DNA of 6,146 bases, taken from positions 1-6,146 of the forward strand of contig JAUNJW010000132.1 in assembly GCA_030533035.1 (NCBI GenBank). Reading direction: 5' to 3'. The notes beneath the pieces were generated by a model that was given only the letters and a program-made list of their open reading frames with translations, was not told the origin of the DNA and made no database searches. The translations under genes were made by a program, and so were the position numbers. This document shows positions 1-6,146 of this stretch, piece after piece (within the stretch, counting starts at the first letter, position 1; the number at the start of each line of letters is the position of its first letter). This DNA comes from Erysipelotrichaceae bacterium (GTDB lineage Bacteria; Bacillota_I; Bacilli_A; Erysipelotrichales; Erysipelotrichaceae).

Positions 1-120
1 TCCGGCCAGTATGTGCTGCTGGTGCTCAAGCTTGGCTATTTCACCAATACAACCTACGGCTATATCAAGTGGACGAAGTATATCCGCGAACACAAACCGG
101 CGGAAGCGTCGGTATTCTGA
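1..120 (+). CDS. pnuC: C-terminal fragment of a PnuC-like membrane transporter (5' end outside window)
   Basis: Frame 1 is open from the window edge to a TGA at 118-120, giving the last 39 residues of a protein. The fragment is a hydrophobic helix (YVLLVLKLGYFTN) followed by TTYGYIKWTKYIREHK and a short polar tail. An aromatic helix followed by a [NT]xxYGYxxW motif and a basic end is typical of the final membrane segment of PnuC-family transporters, which move nicotinamide mononucleotide/riboside or related vitamins across the cytoplasmic membrane. Only the end of the protein is visible, so the substrate cannot be judged, and another small polytopic membrane protein is possible. No terminator lies between this stop and the efp promoter, so transcripts of this gene could run on into efp. 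Confidence 0.55.
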   Translation, partial: SGQYVLLVLKLGYFTNTTYGYIKWTKYIREHKPAEASVF

Positions 121-130
121 CGGATTCAAA

Positions 131-159
131 TTGAACAAAGCAGGTATTATTGCTAAAAT
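131..159 (+). promoter_or_regulatory. Sigma-A type promoter for efp
   Basis: TTGAAC at 131-136 (4 of 6 matches to TTGACA, in the right register) is followed after exactly 17 bases by TAAAAT at 154-159, preceded by TG at 151-152 (extended -10). The predicted start of transcription is near 166, giving a leader of about 50 bases before the efp start codon. It begins only 10 bases after the stop of the upstream gene. Confidence 0.75.
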
Positions 160-173
160 ACTTGTGGAAATTA

Positions 174-192
174 ACCGGAATCCGATTCCGGT
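174..192 (+). repeat. Perfect 8-bp inverted repeat in the efp 5' leader
   Basis: ACCGGAAT (174-181) and ATTCCGGT (185-192) are perfect inverted copies around a 3-base centre. In RNA this would be a compact hairpin starting about 8 bases after the predicted transcription start and ending 8 bases before the AAGGAG ribosome binding site. No T-run follows, so it is not a terminator. It could stabilise the mRNA 5' end, modulate translation, or be a DNA operator just downstream of the promoter. The sequence does not tell which. Confidence 0.6.
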
Positions 193-200
193 GATAAAAG

Positions 201-206
201 AAGGAG
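201..206 (+). promoter_or_regulatory. Ribosome binding site deciding the efp start
   Basis: AAGGAG is followed by an 8-base spacer and ATG at 215. This fixes the start at 215 although the reading frame is open further upstream, back to ATG at 11. The upstream extension would overlap the preceding gene and has no EF-P similarity. Confidence 0.85.
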
Positions 207-214
207 ATATTACT

Positions 215-772
215 ATGGCTATTGAAGCAGGCGATTTTAAAACAGGCTTAACAGTACTCGTTGACGGCGACCCCTGGGTTGTCCTGGACTTTATGCATGT
301 AAAGCCCGGCAAAGGCGCAGCGATCCTCAAGACAAAGATGAAGAACCTGAGAACAGGTTCCACACAGGAAAGAAACTTCAACGCGTCCACAAAGTTTGAC
401 GCCGCTCCGATCGAAAAGAAGATCGTCAACTTCTCCTACAGCGTTGACGGCATGTACACATTCATGGACATGGACACATATGAGACCTATGACCTGGATG
501 AATCAAAGATCGGCGATGACAAATACTACATCACAGATGGTCTGGAAGTTTCACTGGTTATGTTCGAAGGCCAGGTTCTGAACGTTCAGCTGCCGGCTAC
601 AGTCAACCTCACAGTTGAAGAAACAGCTCCGGCGATCAAGGGCGCACCGAGCACTCAGACAAAGGACGCCACAACCGACACCGGTCTGACACTCAGAGTT
701 CCGCAGTTCATTTCCCCGGGTGAGATGATCGCGGTTTCCACATCTGACGGAAAGTACGCAGGAAGAGCCTGA
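215..772 (+). CDS. efp: Translation elongation factor P
   Basis: A 185-residue EF-P, the usual length. EF-P is a cytosolic, tRNA-shaped factor that binds between the ribosomal P and E sites and relieves stalling at consecutive prolines. The N-terminal KOW-like domain (about 1-64) carries DFKTGLTVLVDGDPW and HVKPGKGAA; the middle OB domain is about 65-127 (IEKKIVNFSY..., YYITDGLEVSLVMFEGQ) and the C-terminal OB domain about 128-185 (LPATVNLTVEETAPAIKG..., VPQFISPGEMIAVSTSDGKYAGRA). The loop-tip lysine is K33, equivalent to B. subtilis K32, in a PGKG context. In B. subtilis that residue carries 5-aminopentanol, unlike the beta-lysyl lysine of E. coli or the rhamnosyl arginine of Pseudomonas. 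It has its own promoter and leader hairpin; a terminator overlaps its stop codon, and a YmfI/FabG-like dehydrogenase follows 20 bases later. Confidence 0.97.
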   Translation: MAIEAGDFKTGLTVLVDGDPWVVLDFMHVKPGKGAAILKTKMKNLRTGSTQERNFNASTKFDAAPIEKKIVNFSYSVDGMYTFMDMDTYETYDLDESKIGDDKYYITDGLEVSLVMFEGQVLNVQLPATVNLTVEETAPAIKGAPSTQTKDATTDTGLTLRVPQFISPGEMIAVSTSDGKYAGRA

Positions 773-787
773 TCAAGGCTCTTTTTT
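763..787 (+). terminator. Intrinsic terminator overlapping the efp stop codon
   Basis: AAGAGCCT (763-770) pairs with AGGCTCTT (776-783) around a 5-base loop, and T782-T787 supplies the T-tract. The left arm consists of the last efp codons plus the first base of the TGA stop, so a ribosome finishing efp would cover it. The next start codon is at 793, only 5 bases past the T-tract. Any transcript for the downstream gene that starts at the efp promoter must read through this site. Confidence 0.8.
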
Positions 788-792
788 GTCTT

Positions 793-1542
793 ATGAAAAA
801 CAGGACTGTATTGATCACCGGCGCTGCCGGCGGGATCGGCTCCGCGATTGCCCTCAAACTGGCGGAGCAGGGCTATGACATCGTTCTTAACTACAATCAC
901 TCCGAGGAAGCGGCCAGACAGCTGCAGGAAAAGATTTTCTATGACTGCCATGTCCGCTGCCTGGCCATCCAGGCCGACGTCGCTGATGAAACTTCGGTGG
1001 ACAGGATGGTAAAGACCATCGAGCAGCAGCTCGGCGGCGTGGATATCCTGATCAACAATGCCGGCATTGACATGCCCAACCTGTTCCATCTGAAAACGGC
1101 GGATGAGTTCAGAAGGGTGCTCGACGTCAATGTCGTCGGCGCCTACAACTGTGCCAAGCGGGTTTGCACATACATGCTGAAGCAGGAGTATGGCAGGATC
1201 ATCAACATCTCCTCCACCAACGGCATCAACACCTATTACCCGATGTGCCTCGACTACGACGCCTCAAAGGCGGCGCTGATCTCCTTAACCCACAACCTGG
1301 CCATCCAGTTTGCCCCGTATGTGACAGTCAACGCGATTGCCCCGGGCTTTATCGGAACCGAAAAGGAACTGGCCGGCTATGATGAGGAATTCCTGAAGCA
1401 GGAAACAGAAAAGATCCTCGTCGGCCGCTGCGGCAAGCCGGAGGAGGTCGCTTCCCTGGTCTCCTATCTGATTTCAGACGAAGCCTCCTTCATCAACAAT
1501 TCTGTCATCCGCATTGACGGCGGTCAGACAGGCAGCGTTTAA
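793..1542 (+). CDS. FabG-like short-chain dehydrogenase/reductase; candidate EF-P 5-aminopentanone reductase (YmfI-like)
   Basis: A complete 249-residue classical SDR of the FabG group, cytosolic, NAD(P)H-dependent. Visible features: cofactor motif TGAAGGIG (9-16), LNYNHS after the second strand (32-37), AD at 61-62, NNAG (88-91), structural N113, catalytic S141 (ISSTNG), Y155 and K159 (YDASK), PG after strand six (184-185), and IDGGQTG at the C-terminus. FabG reduces 3-oxoacyl-ACP, but no fatty-acid genes are nearby. The upstream neighbour is efp, and in B. subtilis the FabG-like YmfI reduces the 5-aminopentanone on EF-P to 5-aminopentanol; the N-terminal part (ITGAxGGIG, GY, YN, AA spacing) resembles what I recall of YmfI. 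The assignment to that role is inference. The start is set by the family N-terminus; no proper ribosome binding site precedes it (only AAGG 14 bases upstream, inside the efp terminator), suggesting translational coupling or reinitiation. Confidence 0.88.
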   Translation: MKNRTVLITGAAGGIGSAIALKLAEQGYDIVLNYNHSEEAARQLQEKIFYDCHVRCLAIQADVADETSVDRMVKTIEQQLGGVDILINNAGIDMPNLFHLKTADEFRRVLDVNVVGAYNCAKRVCTYMLKQEYGRIINISSTNGINTYYPMCLDYDASKAALISLTHNLAIQFAPYVTVNAIAPGFIGTEKELAGYDEEFLKQETEKILVGRCGKPEEVASLVSYLISDEASFINNSVIRIDGGQTGSV

Positions 1543-1550
1543 ACCAGATG

Positions 1551-1602
1551 AAAAGATCCCGTATGCGTTTCAAAATGGCGCGCCTGCGGGATCTCTTTTT
1601 TT
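1551..1602. terminator. Terminator shared by convergent genes (dehydrogenase and ynbB)
   Basis: AGATCCCG (1554-1561) pairs with CGGGATCT (1587-1594), and pairing continues imperfectly inwards (GCG 1565-1567 with CGC 1581-1583). On the plus strand a run of seven T follows at 1596-1602, making a strong terminator for the dehydrogenase. On the minus strand the hairpin is followed by a shorter TTTT (1551-1554), so it can also end ynbB, whose stop codon is 13 bases from the stem. Plus-strand function is well supported; minus-strand function is weaker. Confidence 0.8.
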
Positions 1603-1606
1603 GTTT

Positions 1607-2857
1607 TTAAATCGTGATTTTGCTCAGCGCCAGCATGATTGACAGCTTGCCATAGTCATAGGACAGGCCGCCCTGCATAAACAGCGTGTAGGGAGGAATC
1701 ACCGGCGCGTCGGCACTCAGTTCAATCGTGCTGCCCTGGGTGAAGGCACCGCAGGCCATGACTTCCTCGAAGGGGTAACCGGGCATCGGTGCCGGCATGA
1801 CCTTGACAAAGGAATCAATCGGCGAACATTCCTGCAGACCCTGGGTGAAGCGGACCAGGCTTTCCTCATCGCCCAGCTCCATGGTCTGGATGATATCGGT
1901 CCTGAACTCTTTGGAGGCAGGGGAGACATTCTTATAGCCGAGCTTCTCCATCATCCAGGCCGCGAAGATCATTGTCTTCAGCGCTGATTTGACTGCGGCC
2001 GGTGCCATGAAGATGCCTTTGAAGAAGGCGTTGTTCTGGTTGAAGTTGGCGCCAAGCTCCTTGCCGATGCCGGGAGCTGTCAGCCTGTCAGCCACCATTG
2101 CAATCAGGTCTTTCCTGCCGGCCACATAGCCGCCGGTCGCGGCGACACCGCCGCCGAGGTTTTTCATCAGTGAGCCGACAACGATGTCAGCGCCGGCATG
2201 GCCGGGTTCTCTTTCCTCGACCAGTTCGCCATAGCAGTTGTCAACCATGATGATAACGTCTGTATTGACTTCACGGATCTTCTGGATGACGTGCTCGATT
2301 TTGGCAATGGTCAGGGAATCACGGTGGGAGTAGCCCCTGGACCTCTGGATTTCAACGAGCTTTACATCATTTCTCTTCAGTCTTTCAACGATGGCGTCTT
2401 CATCAAATTCAGAATCAATCAGGTCAATCTGTTCATAGCTGACGCCATTGGCTTTCAAAGACTGGGTGGAATCACCGTATAAGCCGATCATTTCCTGCAG
2501 GGAATCATAGGGGGCGCCGGAGATGGAAATCATCGTGTCGCCATGTTTCAGAAGGGCGCTGAAGGCGAGCCAGAGGGCGTTGGTGCCGCTCATGATCTGC
2601 GGCCTGACCAGGGAATCCTCACAGCCCAGCACCGAGGCGAAGATGCTTTCCAGCTTGTCCCTGCCGGTGTCATAGTTGCCGTAGCCGTTGATGTCGGCGA
2701 AGTCCGTATAGGAAACCTGGTTTTCAATGAAGGCGGAAAGAATCCGGTCCGAGGTGACCATGGAAATCCGGTCAAGCTCAGCAAATGTTTCCTTGAGATC
2801 TTCCTCGGCTTCTCTGCCAAGCTCCAGTATGTTTTTATCAATCTGATCCAGAATCAT
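1607..2857 (-). CDS. ynbB: PLP-dependent YnbB / 'methionine gamma-lyase family' protein (also annotated as aluminium resistance protein)
   Basis: A 416-residue fold-type I PLP protein of the YnbB family, the usual length. Positions from the ATG at 2857: helical N-terminus, GYGNYDTGRDKLE (about 58-70) and SGTNALWLAF (about 90-99); the PLP-pyridine aspartate is D206 in MVDNCYGEL and the Schiff-base lysine K232 in GSLMKNLGGGVAATGGYVAG. A glycine-rich, substrate-side GGLSYDYGKLSIM lies near the end. Databases call members methionine gamma-lyase-like or aluminium resistance proteins, but to my knowledge the true substrate is not firmly established; C-S lyase chemistry is inferred from the fold. 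The frame extends to a TTG at 2878, but TGAGGA 8 bases before the ATG decides for 2857. It lies alone between terminators with its own -10, without the glnR, hfq or miaA neighbours often seen in other Firmicutes. Confidence 0.92.
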   Translation of the reverse strand: MILDQIDKNILELGREAEEDLKETFAELDRISMVTSDRILSAFIENQVSYTDFADINGYGNYDTGRDKLESIFASVLGCEDSLVRPQIMSGTNALWLAFSALLKHGDTMISISGAPYDSLQEMIGLYGDSTQSLKANGVSYEQIDLIDSEFDEDAIVERLKRNDVKLVEIQRSRGYSHRDSLTIAKIEHVIQKIREVNTDVIIMVDNCYGELVEEREPGHAGADIVVGSLMKNLGGGVAATGGYVAGRKDLIAMVADRLTAPGIGKELGANFNQNNAFFKGIFMAPAAVKSALKTMIFAAWMMEKLGYKNVSPASKEFRTDIIQTMELGDEESLVRFTQGLQECSPIDSFVKVMPAPMPGYPFEEVMACGAFTQGSTIELSADAPVIPPYTLFMQGGLSYDYGKLSIMLALSKITI

Positions 2858-2864
2858 TTTTATA

Positions 2865-2870
2865 TCCTCA
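2865..2870 (-). promoter_or_regulatory. Ribosome binding site deciding the ynbB start
   Basis: On the minus strand TGAGGA is followed by about 8 bases and ATG (2857-2855). The upstream in-frame TTG at 2878 would place this site inside the coding region and has no good site of its own, so the ATG is preferred. Confidence 0.75.
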
Positions 2871-2886
2871 ACTCTCAAACAGAACC

Positions 2887-2892
2887 ATTATA
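2887..2892 (-). promoter_or_regulatory. -10 element of a probable ynbB promoter
   Basis: A perfect TATAAT on the minus strand, about 30 bases upstream of the start codon. The -35 region 17-18 bases further upstream (around 2910-2916) reads CTTTCC/TCTTTC and is poor. A transcript would begin near 2880 and have a very short leader. The gene lies behind the terminator of the phosphatase gene, so it needs a promoter here. Confidence 0.55.
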
Positions 2893-2923
2893 TCCTTTTT
2901 CTGAATCCGGGAAAGAGGGCATG

Positions 2924-2953
2924 AAAAAAGCGGAATCCTTCACGGACTCCGCT
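2924..2953 (-). terminator. Intrinsic terminator of the lipoprotein phosphatase gene
   Basis: On the minus strand AGCGGAGTCC pairs with GGATTCCGCT (10 bp, one G-U) around the loop GTGAA, followed by TTTTTT (2929-2924). It starts 17 bases after the stop codon of the phosphatase gene. Confidence 0.9.
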
Positions 2954-2970
2954 GCAATGGGTTTCTGGAT

Positions 2971-4212
2971 TCAGTTCTGTCCGCCCCAGTCGGCAGCCAG
3001 ACGGTCTTTCAGATTCTGAAGTTCTTCCTCGCTGAGGCCAAGACCCAGGATGTATTTTTCCGCGTACGGTGTCAGCGGCTCATCTTCCCCGAGTTTTGTA
3101 TAGGAACTGATCTTGAAGGCGTCGAGAATCTGGTGGATGATGATGGCCGAGATCCTGTCATATGTCTCAGCGCCCTTGGTGACATTGTAGAAGTTGTAGT
3201 AGGTGATCATGTAGTCATCCACGATTTCATCCAGGTCAGCGCCCATCAGGCCTTCCAGGACGCCGCAGATGAATCCGGTGCGGTCTTTTCCTTCCAGGCA
3301 GTGGATCAGATACGGTCCTTCATGGCCGGCAATGAACCGGAGTCCTTCCGCCAGCTTTTTCCTGTTGTCTTCAGCGGTGATGTCCATGCTCATGGCGAGC
3401 GGGATGATCTCGCATCTGGAATAATAGGAAGAGCTGAAATCCGGGAATTCCTTCATTTCCTTTTCATAATCAGCCAGGTTGATCACGGTCTTCACACCGT
3501 TGAGGGACAGCGCTTCATCCGCTTCCTTGTTTCTGCCGATCTTCGGATTGACAGGGGAGGAGGAGCGGTACAGGGTGCCTTTGCCCATGCCGGTGGTTTC
3601 AACAACCCGGAAGTTGCAGAATTCCTGGTCAGTGAGATCCGGGTAATCGGAACGCTCATTGGTGCGGGTCGCTGTCACCTTGTGAACCGCATACTCATCC
3701 GCGTAGCCCTGTTTTTCAAACATGGTGATCGTGACGGCCATATCTTTGTCCTTGCCTTCACGGTAGATCCATTCATAGCCCTTTTCATCATCGGTTTCAT
3801 TCTTGTCAGCCACTTCCATGGTTGTCGCAAGATTGCCGCTGGCAATCGCCAGTGTTGTATAGGGCGGATCGTTCTCCAGGTCATAGCGGCAGACCGGGCG
3901 GCCGGCGTCGACATCGGAGTAGTTGGTGCCGATCGGCATCTTCATATGCTTGCCGCCGATTTCCACATCGATGATATCAGCTTCTTCGTAGCCGTAGCCG
4001 ATCATGGCGTCGGGTTTGATTGTCAGGATAATATTTCCGTATTTTGAAATATCATAGATGCCGGCTTCAATGACAGGGACTTCACCCTCGCCGCCGCTGT
4101 AGGGCGTCGGATGATCATCCGGCTTCTGTTCCTGCTGTGAGCAGGCTGCAGTAAATACAAGCAGACCCGCCAGGGCAGCTTTCCAAATGTTTTTTAATCT
4201 TCTTTCAGACAT
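2971..4212 (-). CDS. Exported lipoprotein with C-terminal CX5R tyrosine/phosphoinositide-type phosphatase domain
   Basis: 413 residues from the ATG at 4212. The N-terminus is a lipoprotein signal peptide: basic ERRLKNIWK, a hydrophobic stretch, then FTAAC with the lipidated cysteine at about C24, then a polar linker rich in E, P and G. The C-terminal half (about 200-400) is a Y_phosphatase3/LipA-like phosphatase: LYRSSSPVNP (about 214-223), VINLAD (about 243-248), and the P-loop HCLEGKDRTG with nucleophile C305 and R311, the CxxGKDRTG pattern of Mycobacterium PtpB and Listeria LipA. These hydrolyse phosphotyrosine and often phosphoinositides. The middle (about 48-135; YGNIILTI, TNYSDVDAG, AIASGNLATT) resembles the C-terminal beta domain of SAM hydroxide adenosyltransferases; this is tentative. 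The protein should act outside the membrane, on an unknown substrate. The frame extends to a TTG at 4221, but AAAGAGG 9 bases before the ATG supports 4212. Confidence 0.88.
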   Translation of the reverse strand: MSERRLKNIWKAALAGLLVFTAACSQQEQKPDDHPTPYSGGEGEVPVIEAGIYDISKYGNIILTIKPDAMIGYGYEEADIIDVEIGGKHMKMPIGTNYSDVDAGRPVCRYDLENDPPYTTLAIASGNLATTMEVADKNETDDEKGYEWIYREGKDKDMAVTITMFEKQGYADEYAVHKVTATRTNERSDYPDLTDQEFCNFRVVETTGMGKGTLYRSSSPVNPKIGRNKEADEALSLNGVKTVINLADYEKEMKEFPDFSSSYYSRCEIIPLAMSMDITAEDNRKKLAEGLRFIAGHEGPYLIHCLEGKDRTGFICGVLEGLMGADLDEIVDDYMITYYNFYNVTKGAETYDRISAIIIHQILDAFKISSYTKLGEDEPLTPYAEKYILGLGLSEEELQNLKDRLAADWGGQN

Positions 4213-4221
4213 GTGACGCAA

Positions 4222-4228
4222 CCTCTTT
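4222..4228 (-). promoter_or_regulatory. Ribosome binding site deciding the lipoprotein phosphatase start
   Basis: AAAGAGG on the minus strand, 9 bases before the ATG at 4212. The alternative TTG at 4221 directly abuts this site and therefore could not use it. Confidence 0.7.
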
Positions 4229-4236
4229 GTGCTCTA

Positions 4237-4242
4237 ATCATA
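4237..4242 (-). promoter_or_regulatory. Possible -10 element for the lipoprotein phosphatase gene
   Basis: TATGAT on the minus strand, 24 bases upstream of the start codon. The -35 region 17-18 bases upstream reads CTGTTT/TGTTTT and is weak. A promoter is expected here because the terminator of the upstream glucosidase gene lies at 4296-4324, but this assignment is uncertain. Confidence 0.35.
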
Positions 4243-4295
4243 CCCCGAAATGAGACGGAAAAACAGCTTGGAAACCCAAAGGCCCGGATAACATT

Positions 4296-4324
4296 AAAGA
4301 AAAGACCCCGGAGGATCTTTTCTT
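4296..4324 (-). terminator. Intrinsic terminator of the 6-phospho-beta-glucosidase gene
   Basis: On the minus strand AAGAAAAGATCC pairs with GGGTCTTTTCTT around the loop TCCG, giving a 12-bp stem with one G-U pair. The plus strand has a C-A mismatch at that position (4306 with 4315), so the structure favours minus-strand transcripts. The T-rich 3' arm serves as the T-tract. It begins 29 bases after the stop codon. Confidence 0.75.
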
Positions 4325-4353
4325 CAGAGTTCAGCATTTCTTAAGCAGGAAGC

Positions 4354-5811
<1,458 letters not shown>

Positions 5812-5820
5812 TTATAATAT

Positions 5821-5826
5821 TCCTCC
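5821..5826 (-). promoter_or_regulatory. Ribosome binding site of the 6-phospho-beta-glucosidase gene
   Basis: GGAGGA on the minus strand, 12 bases before the ATG at 5808. The match is strong; the spacing is slightly long and the spacer is entirely A/T. Confidence 0.75.
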
Positions 5827-5844
5827 ATGTGTTTCTGTACTTTG

Positions 5845-5853
5845 ATTTTAGCA
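5845..5853 (-). promoter_or_regulatory. Extended -10 promoter element of the 6-phospho-beta-glucosidase gene
   Basis: TGCTAAAAT on the minus strand (TG at 5853-5852, -10 TAAAAT at 5850-5845), the same nine bases as in the efp promoter. No good TTGACA lies 16-18 bases upstream (TCATGA/GTCATG), so the extended -10 or an activator would have to compensate. Transcription would start near 5838, leaving a leader of about 30 bases. Confidence 0.6.
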
Positions 5854-5868
5854 TATTCAGAGTCCCTC

Positions 5869-5882
5869 ATGACGATTGTCAT
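5869..5882. repeat. Palindrome over the -35 region of the glucosidase promoter (possible operator)
   Basis: ATGAC (5869-5873) and GTCAT (5878-5882) are inverted copies around GATT. The centre lies about 38 bases upstream of the predicted transcription start, so a bound protein would contact or block the -35 region. This position fits a sugar-responsive regulator, but a 5-4-5 palindrome is short and could be chance. Confidence 0.4.
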
Positions 5883-5892
5883 CCCTGTGGGC

Positions 5893-5919
5893 AAAAAGAA
5901 AAGAGCATCTCTGCTCTTT
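5893..5919 (-). terminator. Intrinsic terminator of the gene at the right edge
   Basis: On the minus strand AAAGAGCA pairs with TGCTCTTT (8 bp) around GAGA, followed by TCTTTTT (5899-5893). It starts 12 bases after the stop codon at 5932 and separates that gene from the glucosidase promoter. Confidence 0.85.
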
Positions 5920-5931
5920 CTTCAGTGATTG

Positions 5932-6146
5932 TTACTTGTCAAATACCACTCTGGCGCAGCCGTGCGATACCGCCAGGCGTTCGCGGCCGAGCATGAATAC
6001 TGTTTCCGGCTCAGCGTTTCCGGCAAGGATCATTTCACAGACCGTGATGACGTCATCCCTGACCGCCTCCGGCTGCGAGAAACAGGTCGGATCGCCGGCA
6101 TAGCCGTTATGGCCGTTGTAATCCCGGTCGAAGGCGTCCTCATATC
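5932..6146 (-). CDS. C-terminal end of an unrecognised protein (5' end outside window)
   Basis: The minus strand is open from the window edge to a TAA at 5934-5932, giving the last 70 complete codons. It includes NGYAGDPTCFSQPEAVRDD (about 13-31), VCEMILAGNAEPETVFML (about 35-52) and RLAVSHGCARVVFDK at the end. Codon use matches the neighbouring genes, and a terminator lies just after the stop, so this is a real gene end. I do not recognise the family. The pattern of an aromatic/glycine segment, a predicted helix with an xxILxG turn, and a following VF strand is loosely like the end of SleB-type cell wall hydrolases, but this is weak and should not be used as a name. No membrane segment is present in the visible part. 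Confidence 0.7.
   Translation of the reverse strand, partial: YEDAFDRDYNGHNGYAGDPTCFSQPEAVRDDVITVCEMILAGNAEPETVFMLGRERLAVSHGCARVVFDK

Noticed and set aside
11..214. In-frame N-terminal extension of efp back to ATG 11
   Set aside because: It overlaps the end of the upstream gene, contains the efp promoter and leader, has no EF-P similarity, and a strong ribosome binding site marks ATG 215.
655..1089. Open frame on the minus strand spanning the efp end and the dehydrogenase start
   Set aside because: It runs antisense to two genes with clear motifs and through the efp terminator, with no support of its own.
3133..4047. Long open frame (304 codons) on the plus strand opposite the lipoprotein phosphatase
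   Set aside because: It is the antisense of a well-supported gene; the hydrophobic, His/Val/Asp-rich composition is what antisense reading of this codon use gives, and no ribosome binding site or family motif is present.
5869..5882. CcpA cre site at the glucosidase promoter
   Set aside because: The central CG and flanking positions do not line up with the cre consensus in either orientation, so only an unspecified palindrome is reported.
5925..5948. GATTGTTACT on the plus strand, resembling part of a BglG/LicT antiterminator (RAT) site near a beta-glucoside gene
   Set aside because: It lies on the strand opposite the glucosidase gene, is within and just past the stop codon of the edge gene, and the rest of the RAT consensus is missing.
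6046..6057. Perfect palindrome GATGACGTCATC
   Set aside because: It lies inside the coding region of the edge gene and is simply the codons for Asp-Asp-Val-Ile; the half-site likeness to the glucosidase promoter palindrome is probably chance.

Overview
The window looks like chromosomal DNA of a low-to-mid GC Gram-positive bacterium (Bacillota; an Erysipelotrichia- or Clostridia-like gut Firmicute is my guess). The basis is a Bacillus-type elongation factor P with a PGKG loop, a YnbB-family PLP protein, a lipobox lipoprotein, a GH1 6-phospho-beta-glucosidase, strong AGGAGG-type ribosome binding sites and compact hairpin-plus-T-tract terminators. No mobile element, CRISPR array, tRNA or rRNA was seen.

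Left part, plus strand (1-1542): the C-terminal end of a membrane protein resembling the NMN/vitamin transporter PnuC, then efp (215-772) with its own promoter and a palindromic 5' leader. Next is a FabG-like short-chain dehydrogenase (793-1542) that starts only 20 bases after the efp stop. A strong terminator hairpin overlaps the efp stop codon and fills the space where a ribosome binding site for the dehydrogenase should be.

Middle and right part, minus strand (1607-6146): four genes read leftwards. They are the 3' end of an unrecognised gene (5932-6146), a 6-phospho-beta-glucosidase (4354-5808), an exported lipoprotein with a C-terminal CX5R tyrosine/lipid phosphatase domain (2971-4212), and a YnbB-type PLP enzyme (1607-2857). 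Each is followed by its own terminator, and each of the three complete ones has a plausible -10 element and a good ribosome binding site, so they look like independent single-gene units. The dehydrogenase and ynbB converge on a shared hairpin.

The most interesting reading is the efp/dehydrogenase pair. In Bacillus subtilis the lysine at the tip of the EF-P PGKG loop carries a 5-aminopentanol group, and the last step (reducing 5-aminopentanone) is done by YmfI, a FabG-like short-chain dehydrogenase. A FabG-like protein directly behind efp here is therefore a good candidate for the EF-P modifying reductase. The terminator over the efp stop codon suggests its expression may be tied to translation of efp itself. 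This is inference from family knowledge and layout; an ordinary FabG or another dehydrogenase is the main alternative.
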